Positions 9,401-17,436 of a stretch of DNA of 64,000 nucleotides are shown piece after piece (the stretch's first letter is position 1; every line of letters starts with the position of its first letter). A program made the translations under genes and the position numbers. Below the pieces are notes generated by a model that searched no databases, was not told the DNA's origin, and was given only the letters and a program-made list of their open reading frames with translations. The stretch is from RFSX01 sp965230215 (GTDB taxonomy: Bacteria; Bacteroidota; Bacteroidia; Chitinophagales; Saprospiraceae): contig CBDDKN010000002.1 in NCBI GenBank assembly GCA_965230215.1, positions 1,054,001 to 1,118,000 on the forward strand. The letters are read 5' to 3'.

Positions 9401-11824
9401 ATGAAAAATTCACTTTACCTATTTATCTGCCTGTTTGCTTTTACAGGCACTATCTTGAATGCCGGATCAATTGACGGTACGGTATTATCCGAAAAACAAG
9501 AACCCATCTTTTATGCCAATGTAATTCTATTTAATGCTCAGGACAGCAGCATTGTAGATTTGCAGTATTCTCAGGATGACGGCAGTTTTATTTTTGCTGA
9601 CATTGCCAGCGGAAGCTATTGGATTGAATGTCGATACATCGGCTATCCTGACTTGGTCATCGAAACCTTTGATTTCAAACAAGGCGAGGTCAAGTCATTG
9701 GGAGAGCTTGCATTCCCGGCACCCAGCAATGAACTTGACGAGGTTGTGGTATCAGCTAAAAAACCAATGCTGGAATTGAAGCCAGATAAAGTTGTACTCA
9801 ATGTTGAGGGCAGTGTTAATGCAGTGGGGTCTGATGCTTTCTATTTATTAAGGCGTGCACCAGGAGTAGTTATCGATAATAACGACAACATTTTCATGTT
9901 GGGAAAAGGAGGTGTCCAGATATACATAGATGGCAAACCATCTCCTCTTAATGGTTCTGATTTGGCAGAGTACCTGAAATCAATTCCTTCATCCGAGATT
10001 GAATCTATTGAGATTATTACACAGCCTTCAGCAAAATATGAAGCTCAAGGAAACGCTGGTATAATCAACATCAAGTTTAAAAGAGACAAGAACCTCGGAA
10101 CCAGTGGAAATGTAAACCTTTCAACTGGTCAGGGAATAACTTCAAGATATAACGGAACGGTCAGGCTTACCAACAGATCAAAACATTTCAACACATTCGG
10201 AAGCTTTTCAGCATATGAAGGGGAGGGTTATAACCCCATGTCATTATATCGCGTGCAGTCAGGATTGGTATTCGATCAGAGTGCACTAGGTACGGGGAAT
10301 TGGGAAGGCTTTAATGTAAGAGCCGGTACCGACTACTTATTGAATGACAAACATACCATTGGTGTATTGTATACAGGTTCACGAGGTAATGGAGACTGGA
10401 TTCAAGATAGCAATACAAACATATCAATGGCATCAGAAATGGTTGTAGATAGTATTCTGTCCGCGCAGACGGCGTCTATATGGGATAGATCAAACAATAA
10501 CTTTAACTTAAACTATAGATTTGATTCAGGCAATGGCAAATCTTTTAATGTGGATCTTGATTACGGGGAATATGATAATGAGAGAATGGAGGATCAGCCC
10601 AATACATATTTAAGTCCTGATAGAATGGATACACTGAATGTCCGGGACTTCGCTAACGAGTCTCCCAACAATATTCGTATCGCCACATTGAAACTAGATT
10701 ATGAGCAGCCTGCTTTTGCTGGTTCACTTTCCATGGGGATTAAATTGTCTAGAGTTCTTACCGATAATACATTTAATTTCTACAATGTTGACGGCAATGA
10801 TAAGGTTCTAGATATCAATAGAAGCAATAGCTTTGAATATGACGAAGAGGTAAATGCAGCCTATGTGAATTATGCAAGAAAGCTGGGCGATTTGAATATC
10901 AATGCTGGATTCAGAGTTGAGCATACACACTCAATAGGTGATCTAGAAGCTATGGTTCCAACAGATAATGAGCGTGTGGAAAGAGACTATGTAGACTTGT
11001 TTCCTTCGTTGGGTCTTTCATACAAACTGGATGAAAAAAACAGTTTTCAACTTAACTATTCAAGACGTCTGAACAGACCATCGTATAATGACTTGAATCC
11101 ATTCCGTCAAAGACTTGACGAGTTGACCTTTGAGCAAGGTAACCCTTTCTTGAGTCCGGAATATTCGAACAGCATCCAACTATCTCATTCATGGAATTAT
11201 AAACTGACGACCTCTGTATCATACAGCCACACAACCGATATGATTGCCAGGTTAACGGATGTCGAGGGTGAGAGATTTGCCTTTATTACATGGAAGAACA
11301 TTGCAGATCAGCACAGTTATAGTGTTAATGTGAGTGCACCACTTCCGATAAAACCCTGGTGGAATTCTTATACATCTGTATCAGGTGTAAGGACACATAA
11401 TAAAGCTGATTTCGGGGAGGGAAAGACCATTGATCTAATGGTGCATACATTCAATGTATACTCTCAACACAATTTCAGTTTGCCAAATGGTTATATGGTG
11501 GAGTTGTCAGGATGGTACAATTCACCGGCGATATGGGAAGGCAACTTTAAGATGGATGCCATGTATAGTTTGGACTTTGGAATACAGAAATCTTTCCTTG
11601 ATAATAAGCTGAATGTTAAAGCCAGTGTAAGTGATATTTTCAGAACGCAAACCTGGAATGGTGTGACTACTTTTGGTGATCAGTATATAGAGGCTGCGGG
11701 CTCATGGGACTCAAGACAGGTTCGTGTAAATCTAAGCTACAACTTTGGCAACAAGAATGTTAAATCGCGGAAGCGTAAGACAGGACTTGAGGCTGAAGAA
11801 CGCAGGATTAAAAGTGACAATTGA
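9401..11824 (+). CDS. Outer-membrane beta-barrel protein, TonB-receptor-like with carboxypeptidase regulatory domain
   Basis: About 807 residues from the ATG at 9401. An in-frame ATG at 9374 exists, but the one at 9401 places a clean signal peptide (KNSLYLF then hydrophobic core, cleavage after about 20-22) at the N-terminus. The mature protein has a carboxypeptidase-regulatory-like beta-sandwich (about 25-110), a plug-like segment (about 115-220, containing GGVQIYIDGKP and the ESIEIITQPSAKYEA block) and a long C-terminal barrel of the OMP_b-brl_3 type ending in an aromatic strand. Such proteins act as outer-membrane receptors or transporters, often with unknown ligands. No SusD partner is adjacent. 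A terminator follows directly. Family confident, ligand unknown. Confidence 0.85.
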   Translation: MKNSLYLFICLFAFTGTILNAGSIDGTVLSEKQEPIFYANVILFNAQDSSIVDLQYSQDDGSFIFADIASGSYWIECRYIGYPDLVIETFDFKQGEVKSLGELAFPAPSNELDEVVVSAKKPMLELKPDKVVLNVEGSVNAVGSDAFYLLRRAPGVVIDNNDNIFMLGKGGVQIYIDGKPSPLNGSDLAEYLKSIPSSEIESIEIITQPSAKYEAQGNAGIINIKFKRDKNLGTSGNVNLSTGQGITSRYNGTVRLTNRSKHFNTFGSFSAYEGEGYNPMSLYRVQSGLVFDQSALGTGNWEGFNVRAGTDYLLNDKHTIGVLYTGSRGNGDWIQDSNTNISMASEMVVDSILSAQTASIWDRSNNNFNLNYRFDSGNGKSFNVDLDYGEYDNERMEDQPNTYLSPDRMDTLNVRDFANESPNNIRIATLKLDYEQPAFAGSLSMGIKLSRVLTDNTFNFYNVDGNDKVLDINRSNSFEYDEEVNAAYVNYARKLGDLNINAGFRVEHTHSIGDLEAMVPTDNERVERDYVDLFPSLGLSYKLDEKNSFQLNYSRRLNRPSYNDLNPFRQRLDELTFEQGNPFLSPEYSNSIQLSHSWNYKLTTSVSYSHTTDMIARLTDVEGERFAFITWKNIADQHSYSVNVSAPLPIKPWWNSYTSVSGVRTHNKADFGEGKTIDLMVHTFNVYSQHNFSLPNGYMVELSGWYNSPAIWEGNFKMDAMYSLDFGIQKSFLDNKLNVKASVSDIFRTQTWNGVTTFGDQYIEAAGSWDSRQVRVNLSYNFGNKNVKSRKRKTGLEAEERRIKSDN

Positions 11825-11844
11825 TTGATAGTATTTGAACTTTT

Positions 11845-11880
11845 CCCGCTCCTCTGGATATCAGGGAGAGCGGGTTTTTT
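11845..11880 (+). terminator. Intrinsic terminator between convergent genes
   Basis: CCCGCTC (11845-11851) pairs with GAGCGGG (11868-11874), followed by TTTTTT. The U-tract is on the plus strand, so it ends the receptor gene. The T-run reaches the stop codon of the converging serine hydrolase gene. Confidence 0.75.
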
Positions 11881-13183
11881 AGTTTTTAATCAACTTAACA
11901 AATTGGGTAGAACCCATATCATCTTTTAATTTTACATAGTAGATGCCGGCATCTGATTGAAAGTCGAGCGTCACACTGCCAAGTCCATTTCCTTTTGTTA
12001 CCAGTTTCCCTTGAACATCTAGAATCTCGTAAGTAAACAATCTGCCACTCTTGTGAATCAGGTTTAGATCACTTGCGAATAAGGGATTTGGATACACCTT
12101 TGCAAAGTTGGATTGAGTTTGCTCGATGCTGCTACTTGGACTGCATTTTATGTCTTTCATATGTCTAGAGATCTCACCTATCAAATCGATGGGCACCAAT
12201 GCATCGCTTTCAAATCCTCCCATCCTTATGAGGATAAGGTTTTCACTGGGTACAATATATAGTATTTGACCAAGGGCACCCACGGCGGCATACATGTCTG
12301 CTGGCGCATCTTCATCAATCATACCCTGAAAGACAATATCACTGGAAGGCACTTTAAAGCTTTCCTGACCGTTGAGCCACCACAGGTATCCATATGCCTT
12401 GTTTAGATCTTGTGAAGGGCTTATCATTTGTTGGAAGTAGTCTTTATCACCCATGATGGTCTCTCCATTCCAATCGCCATTGGCCAACATAAGCAAACCA
12501 AATCTTGCCATTGACCGTGGTGTACTAAAGAAGAAATTATTGAAACCAACAGGTATCCATAAGCCATCCATTCCTATCTGACTGTGCATTTGAAGAAAAG
12601 TATAGATGTTTATATCCCTTGAGGTGGCATCTTGTAGTATACGACGAACCAGTGAGTAGGGTGCATTATGATAATACCAATGGTCACCGGGTTCGTTTAG
12701 ATATTCCAGGCATTCTGGATCGGTACAAAAAGGATCATCTACTGTATAATCCAATCCAGTGGTCATGGTGAGATGGTGTCTTACCGTAATTTCCCTTTCT
12801 TGTTCGTCATTCAATGAACTCCATCCAGTGCCAAGGTAATTCTGGCTGCTGTCATCTATATTCAGGTCGCCCTGCTCTTGAGCAAGACCAACAAGAAAGG
12901 CAGTCAGTGACTTTCCAGCTGAAAACCAAACCCAGGAGCTATCCTGACGGAATCCATCGAAGTATTTTTCAATGACAATCTTGCCATCTTTCAAGGCGAG
13001 GAATGCTTTGGTGTCGTTTTCTTCAAGCATATCAAAAAATGCAGCGGTAGCCTCCTCACACCAACCCACATCTTCGATGCTTTGTTTTTCCCATTCATCA
13101 GAATTATTGGGTGGAAAGTATAATTGATCTTGTGCAGCCAGGCTGCTAAGGCAAAAGAGCATAGGGTAGATAATAGACTTCAT
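11879..13183 (-). CDS. Serine hydrolase (beta-lactamase/PBP4 class C fold) with T9SS type A sorting domain
   Basis: 434 residues. A signal peptide (cleavage near residue 17-18) precedes a class-C beta-lactamase-like domain (about 35-335) with the catalytic SxxK at S88-A-G-K91 and a YxN motif at Y171-H-N173. The C-terminus (about 350-434) is a T9SS type A sorting domain: VYPNPL near the start, then YEILDVQGKLV, GIYYVKL and a final VKLIKN. The protein should cross the outer membrane through the T9SS and be released or attached after removal of this domain. Substrate unknown; the fold covers esterases, peptidases and beta-lactamases. Divergent from dinB. Confidence 0.85.
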   Translation of the reverse strand: MKSIIYPMLFCLSSLAAQDQLYFPPNNSDEWEKQSIEDVGWCEEATAAFFDMLEENDTKAFLALKDGKIVIEKYFDGFRQDSSWVWFSAGKSLTAFLVGLAQEQGDLNIDDSSQNYLGTGWSSLNDEQEREITVRHHLTMTTGLDYTVDDPFCTDPECLEYLNEPGDHWYYHNAPYSLVRRILQDATSRDINIYTFLQMHSQIGMDGLWIPVGFNNFFFSTPRSMARFGLLMLANGDWNGETIMGDKDYFQQMISPSQDLNKAYGYLWWLNGQESFKVPSSDIVFQGMIDEDAPADMYAAVGALGQILYIVPSENLILIRMGGFESDALVPIDLIGEISRHMKDIKCSPSSSIEQTQSNFAKVYPNPLFASDLNLIHKSGRLFTYEILDVQGKLVTKGNGLGSVTLDFQSDAGIYYVKLKDDMGSTQFVKLIKN

Positions 13184-13260
13184 GACAGTTGGATAGAAAT
13201 TACATACATTGGTTTAAATCTCAAGAGTAATAAGATCAAATAATTATTTCGGGACAGATT

Positions 13261-13281
13261 TATAGTGTAAAATACACTATA
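13261..13281. promoter_or_regulatory. Perfect inverted repeat (candidate operator) upstream of dinB
   Basis: Arms TATAGTGTA (13261-13269) and TACACTATA (13273-13281) separated by AAA: 9-bp arms with no mismatch. It lies 45 nt before the dinB start and 78 nt before the divergent hydrolase start. No T-run follows, so it is not a terminator. The size and symmetry fit a dimeric repressor site, and control of an error-prone polymerase by a LexA-like S24 repressor is the obvious idea. The binding protein is not identified by the sequence. Confidence 0.5.
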
Positions 13282-13326
13282 TTGCCGATTGTTCGTCATA
13301 AATGCGTCGGCAAAACCATCTAAACT

Positions 13327-14514
13327 ATGCAGCTTTTCGATCGGGCGATATTACACATGGACCTTGATTCTTTTTTTGTTTCTGTTGAGTGCCTCAAAAA
13401 CAGTGAGTTTAAAGGCAAACCCCTGATTATAGGAGGTAGTAGCAACAGGGGTGTGGTGGCTTCCTGTAGTTATGAAGCGCGGAAGTATGGTGTGCATTCT
13501 GCTATGCCGGTAAAAATGGCTTTAAGGCTTTGTCCACAAGCTGTTGTATTGAGAGGTGACATGGACAGTTACTCTCGTTATTCAAAACTTGTTACCGAAG
13601 TGATCGCTGAGGATGCACCTGTCTATGAAAAAGCGTCGATAGATGAGTTTTATCTGGACCTATCCGGCATGGACAAATACTTTGGTTGTTTTAAGTGGTC
13701 GCTTGAGTTGAGAGAAACCATTATGAAGGAAACGGGATTGCCGATCTCTTTTGGCTTATCCGTTAATAAGCTTGTATCCAAGATTGGTACTGGCGAGGCC
13801 AAGCCCAATGGAACCAAGGAGGTTAAGCGTGGTGATGAGAAGCCGTTTTTATTTCCACTTTCCGTTAAGAAGATACCCGGAATAGGTAAGGAGACTTATA
13901 AGAAACTCAGCTTCATGGGTGTGCGGCAGATCAAGACACTTAGTGAAATTCCTCCAAGGCTTCTAGAGCGCGAATTTGGAAAGCACGGACGAAAGTTGTG
14001 GGAGAAATCTCACGGCATAGATTCCACTCCTATAGTGCCTTATAGTGAGCAAAAGTCAATGTCTAAGGAGAGGACCTTTAGAGAGGATACACTTAACCTG
14101 TCCTACATTCGAAACATGCTCTTACAAATGGTGGATGCATTGAGTTTTGACTTGCGAGCGGCCAACAAGCTCTGTTCCTGTGTTACTGTGAAAATCAGGT
14201 ATGCCGACTTCAATACTTACACCAAGCAGAAGCACATCAACTATACATCGAATGAGAATCAGCTTTCAAAATATGTGTGTGAGTTGTTTGATATATTATA
14301 TGAACGGCGCCAACTCATACGCTTGATCGGGGTAAAATATAGTGGATTGGTTCAGGGGAATTATCAGATCAGTCTTTTTGATGATACTCCAAAGGAAATT
14401 TCACTAATGCAGGAGAAGGACTGGATACGACAGCGCTTTGGCTCTGATAAGATCATGAGAGCAGCTTATCTGGATCAGATCAAAAAGAAAAATCAAAGCA
14501 AGGACGGTGAGTAG
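13327..14514 (+). CDS. dinB: DNA polymerase IV (Y-family)
   Basis: 395 residues. A Y-family translesion polymerase that copies damaged templates at the cost of accuracy. The HMDLDSFF motif places a catalytic Asp at D12, and SIDEFYLDLSG supplies D106 and E107. A palm/fingers region (1-165), thumb with helix-hairpin-helix motif (PGIGKETYKKL, about 183-193) and little-finger domain (about 245-350) follow. The short C-terminal tail (QISLFDD near 355) resembles a beta-clamp-binding motif. It is divergent from a hydrolase, with a perfect inverted repeat in the promoter region, suggesting damage-responsive control. The stop lies 1 nt from the stop of the converging lipoprotein gene. Confidence 0.95.
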   Translation: MQLFDRAILHMDLDSFFVSVECLKNSEFKGKPLIIGGSSNRGVVASCSYEARKYGVHSAMPVKMALRLCPQAVVLRGDMDSYSRYSKLVTEVIAEDAPVYEKASIDEFYLDLSGMDKYFGCFKWSLELRETIMKETGLPISFGLSVNKLVSKIGTGEAKPNGTKEVKRGDEKPFLFPLSVKKIPGIGKETYKKLSFMGVRQIKTLSEIPPRLLEREFGKHGRKLWEKSHGIDSTPIVPYSEQKSMSKERTFREDTLNLSYIRNMLLQMVDALSFDLRAANKLCSCVTVKIRYADFNTYTKQKHINYTSNENQLSKYVCELFDILYERRQLIRLIGVKYSGLVQGNYQISLFDDTPKEISLMQEKDWIRQRFGSDKIMRAAYLDQIKKKNQSKDGE

Positions 14515-14515
14515 G

Positions 14516-14824
14516 CTATCGATCCAGGGAGTCAAGAGTGAACCTCTGAAATTTGTCAATAATAGCTTCTGGTTTGGCGGGCTTATTGGGCTTATTGGGA
14601 AACTGAAGGGAATCGATAAGAGCAGCATTAACGCGCGTATCAATAATCGAATCGATATGGCTCTTCACAAGTGCTATGACTTCTTCTTTGCAAATCTCTT
14701 GCTGTTCTTCTTCCAGCTTGGCTACCTTTTCGGCATAATAGCTTTCAATAAGCGCCTTCCTGTTGGGAAGCTTTTCATTGCAAGCCATGAGCATAAGAAT
14801 GGGTATGACGATAAGGCGCTTCAT
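14516..14824 (-). CDS. Small lipoprotein of unknown function
   Basis: 102 residues. A basic-hydrophobic N-terminus and lipobox LMAC put the lipidated Cys at residue 15; the mature part is highly charged and mostly helical, with KVAKLEEEQQEI suggesting a short coiled coil, a Pro/Lys-rich linker (about 78-86) and an LDSL motif near the end. I do not recognise the family. Its start overlaps the stop of the preceding 84-residue lipoprotein by 4 nt (ATGA), and it is the last gene of a minus-strand operon containing lptB. Its stop lies 1 nt from that of dinB. Confidence 0.6.
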   Translation of the reverse strand: MKRLIVIPILMLMACNEKLPNRKALIESYYAEKVAKLEEEQQEICKEEVIALVKSHIDSIIDTRVNAALIDSLQFPNKPNKPAKPEAIIDKFQRFTLDSLDR

Positions 14825-15075
14825 CTATCAATAAGTTGAAGGATTTTCTGAGCCTCGGTTCTTTCCAGAGAGTCAAAATAAATACGGTATAGAGAGTCTC
14901 GGCTAAGATCGCACTGTTCTTCAAATATTATCCTTAAGGAATCAAGGTTGGCCCGATAGAGGGAATCAGCACTTCGTCTTGCTGCTTTTTCGATTTCAAG
15001 TTTTTCGTATTCCCCACAAGCAAAGAAGCAGAAGCAAACAAGTAATATGCCCGGCAATCTACTCTTCTTCATCAA
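14821..15075 (-). CDS. Tiny lipoprotein with repeated DSL motifs, downstream of lptB
   Basis: 84 residues. Hydrophobic leader with lipobox FFAC gives a lipidated Cys at residue 20 and a mature chain of about 65 residues. The mature part has four DSL units (DSLYR, DSLRI, DSLYR, DSLER), looks fully helical and amphipathic, and contains one further Cys (QCDLS). I do not recognise the family. It overlaps the end of lptB by 17 nt and the next small lipoprotein by 4 nt, so all three are probably translationally coupled. Overlapping small genes could in principle be chance frames, but two successive lipoboxes in the same operon argue for real genes. Confidence 0.6.
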   Translation of the reverse strand: MMKKSRLPGILLVCFCFFACGEYEKLEIEKAARRSADSLYRANLDSLRIIFEEQCDLSRDSLYRIYFDSLERTEAQKILQLIDR

Positions 15076-15811
15076 GGGACATTGTTTTGCGTTTCAACTC
15101 GAAATGCTGTCCAAGGTATACCTTCCGTACGATTTCATCTTCTGCCAATTGTTCAGAAGTACCATCTCTCAGGATGCGACCTTCAAACATCAGATATGCG
15201 CGATCCGTAATGGAAAGGGTTTCCTGTACGTTGTGGTCCGTAATTAGGATACCAATGTTTTTCTTTTTAAGGCGTGCAACGATGTATTGGATATCTTCTA
15301 CAGCAATAGGATCAATACCAGCAAAAGGCTCATCGAGGAGGATAAACTTGGGTGAAGAAGCAAGTGCGCGTGCTATTTCTGTTCTTCGTCTCTCGCCACC
15401 AGAAAGGGAATCTCCAATATTTTTTCGGACCTTGGAAAGCCCAAACTCATCAATCAGTTCTTCAAGTTTATGCTTCTGCTCTTTCTTGGAGAGCGAAGTC
15501 ATCTCCAGAATGGCTTTGAGGTTATCTTCTACCGAAAGTTTTCTAAAGACGGAAGCCTCTTGTGGCAAATAACCAATTCCCTTTCTCGCTCTTCTGTACA
15601 TTGGCAGATCTGTGATTTCATCTTCATCAAGGAAGACCTTGCCTTCATCCGGCTTGATGAATCCAACCATCATGTAGAATGTTGTTGTTTTGCCGGCACC
15701 ATTAGGACCGAGTAAGCCTACAATCTCTCCCTGATTGACATTGATGCTCACCTTGTCTACTACGGTACGCAGGCCATATTTTTTTACAAGATTATTCGAG
15801 CTCAGTTTCAT
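15059..15811 (-). CDS. lptB: LPS export ABC transporter ATP-binding protein
   Basis: 250 residues, cytoplasmic ATPase of the LptB2FG complex that extracts lipopolysaccharide from the inner membrane. Walker A is GPNGAGKT (35-42), the ABC signature LSGGE is at 136-140, and Walker B ends at D160-E161 (FILLDEP). The FAGIDPIA segment after Walker B and the YLPQEASVFRKL Q-loop are characteristic of LptB. It overlaps the upstream Ig-like lipoprotein gene by 20 nt and the downstream 84-residue lipoprotein by 17 nt. None of the other lpt genes is in the window. Confident. Confidence 0.95.
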   Translation of the reverse strand: MKLSSNNLVKKYGLRTVVDKVSINVNQGEIVGLLGPNGAGKTTTFYMMVGFIKPDEGKVFLDEDEITDLPMYRRARKGIGYLPQEASVFRKLSVEDNLKAILEMTSLSKKEQKHKLEELIDEFGLSKVRKNIGDSLSGGERRRTEIARALASSPKFILLDEPFAGIDPIAVEDIQYIVARLKKKNIGILITDHNVQETLSITDRAYLMFEGRILRDGTSEQLAEDEIVRKVYLGQHFELKRKTMSLDEEE

Positions 15812-17396
15812 TGAAGATATCTTTAATAATTACATCAAGTTCCAGGTCCCATCCTGCTTTTAACTCATCAAGACTGACTTGCTTAATGGTTTCAGGTGGC
15901 CTTTTCTGCACAATATTTCCGCTGGTCCATCTCCCATCTCTGTTCAGGTCCTGTATGATTTCAAGTTTGTATGAACCACTTGACAGTTTCTCGAAAGTAA
16001 CAGTTCTGTCTGAATTGATTGTATCCTGAGATAAGATATTGCTTCCGCTGATAAACTTAGCGATGTACTGTGTATCTCCATCGTTCTTAAAATTTAGACT
16101 AATGTTACCAAAGCGTTCAGGGTCGTGTGTTTTAATTGTCAGCTTCAAGCTGTCTTGGTTTTCCTTACCATAGATATCTTTTACGCTACCGGGGTAAAAG
16201 ATAAGCTCATAATCATGTTTGATCTTCAAGCTATCAAATTTTAAGAGTGCTTTTCTTCCGGCAATGCTGGCTGATGAGATCTGATAATTTTTCAATGTAT
16301 CTGCTAGTCGAATAAGTGTATCATTTAATTCTGCTATCGGTCTGTTAAAAAGTATCTCAAGGCTGTCTTCGCGATGGAAAGTAATGACATTTTTGATTGC
16401 GTTGTCAAATCGAAGGCGTAGCGCGCTTAAATCATTTTTGAGTTTCTTGCTTTTTATAGTGTCAATGGTTTCATCGAAGTTTACATAGAAGAAACAGGAG
16501 TCTTGTGTTATCAAATTGTGCCACAGATATATACTGTCTTTTATTTCTTCGTAATGATAAAATATGCTTGTATCAGAAACCTGTATATCATAGTTATGAG
16601 GCTTTGGATTGTAGTAGAGCTTGATCAGACCTCGGTTTTGCTCCTTTGATTCGACAAGTCGAGGCAGGTCCTCTTCATTGAAAATCTGAATATCAATGTT
16701 GATCTGACTGCTGTCTTGCAGGAAAACAAGTGAATCAAGATATCCGGCTTCTTCCGTACTTAGATCATAATGGTAATTGACATTTTCATCTTTCAGGGCG
16801 AAGATCTGGAACGTATCATTTTTTATGTTATTCAACTTGTATCTGCCTGATTTGTCAGTCTTTGTAAAGTAAAATGGTTTTTGTTGTAGGAAACAGCTGT
16901 CAGACAAGTTATCATAAAGGCACACCACTATATCTTCTCGGGGTTCTCCCGTCAAAGCATCGGTAATGGTTCCGCTGACACTTAGCGAATCTATTACATC
17001 TCCTGTTGAAAAGACAAAGACCAGATTCTTGTAGATATTACCTTCCGTAAAGTCTCTTACTGCATCACCAAAGTTTATTTGGTAGGTGGCATCCTGTTTA
17101 AGTTCTTCATCCTCAGAGAAGCGTACAGTAACCGCCTTGCCTCTTGTGTTTATCTGCAAGGGGTATGAGGTAGGTGGAGAGATAACAACTTCATTTATTG
17201 GATTACTGAGTTGAATCCATTCATTAAAGCCCAGTTCGAAGTACTTTTTGTCAAAGCGCGTCTGATAGTTGGCTTCTGATGTTTCTTTGACGATATAGGG
17301 TGGATCCTCATCTTTGGGACCACCTCCCGGTCGCCCATATTGAGCGCATGATACCAGAATGGAAGACAAACAGATATAAACTAATATTCGTAACAT
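15792..17396 (-). CDS. Ig-like (Big_5) domain lipoprotein
   Basis: 534 residues. The lipobox VSCAQ near residue 16-18 is followed by GRPGGGPKDEDPP, a start seen in a widespread Bacteroidota family. An Ig-like Big_5 domain (about 30-112) contains FNEWIQLSNPINEVVISPP and a short strand-rich end; a carboxypeptidase-regulatory-like sandwich (about 118-200) follows, then a long beta-rich part. The family is exported and lipid-anchored and its function is unknown. It overlaps lptB by 20 nt, hinting at an envelope role. A -7 element (TAATTTTG on the minus strand, 17410-17417) lies just upstream. Confidence 0.75.
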   Translation of the reverse strand: MLRILVYICLSSILVSCAQYGRPGGGPKDEDPPYIVKETSEANYQTRFDKKYFELGFNEWIQLSNPINEVVISPPTSYPLQINTRGKAVTVRFSEDEELKQDATYQINFGDAVRDFTEGNIYKNLVFVFSTGDVIDSLSVSGTITDALTGEPREDIVVCLYDNLSDSCFLQQKPFYFTKTDKSGRYKLNNIKNDTFQIFALKDENVNYHYDLSTEEAGYLDSLVFLQDSSQINIDIQIFNEEDLPRLVESKEQNRGLIKLYYNPKPHNYDIQVSDTSIFYHYEEIKDSIYLWHNLITQDSCFFYVNFDETIDTIKSKKLKNDLSALRLRFDNAIKNVITFHREDSLEILFNRPIAELNDTLIRLADTLKNYQISSASIAGRKALLKFDSLKIKHDYELIFYPGSVKDIYGKENQDSLKLTIKTHDPERFGNISLNFKNDGDTQYIAKFISGSNILSQDTINSDRTVTFEKLSSGSYKLEIIQDLNRDGRWTSGNIVQKRPPETIKQVSLDELKAGWDLELDVIIKDIFNETELE

Positions 17397-17409
17397 ATCG
17401 GACTGTGCG

Positions 17410-17417
17410 CAAAATTA
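17410..17417 (-). promoter_or_regulatory. Candidate -7 element for the Ig-like/lptB operon
   Basis: Read on the minus strand this is TAATTTTG, an exact match to TAnnTTTG, ending 13 nt before the Ig-like gene start. A matching TTTG at -33 is not seen, so the promoter may be weak, or the operon may be read through from xerD. Confidence 0.35.
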
Positions 17418-17436
17418 ACGTATCCTGATGAGCTTT

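Noticed and set aside
14979..15572. 197-residue open frame on the plus strand opposite lptB
   Set aside because: It is antisense to a clear lptB gene, has Ser/Arg-rich low-complexity composition typical of antisense frames, and no start signal or family match.
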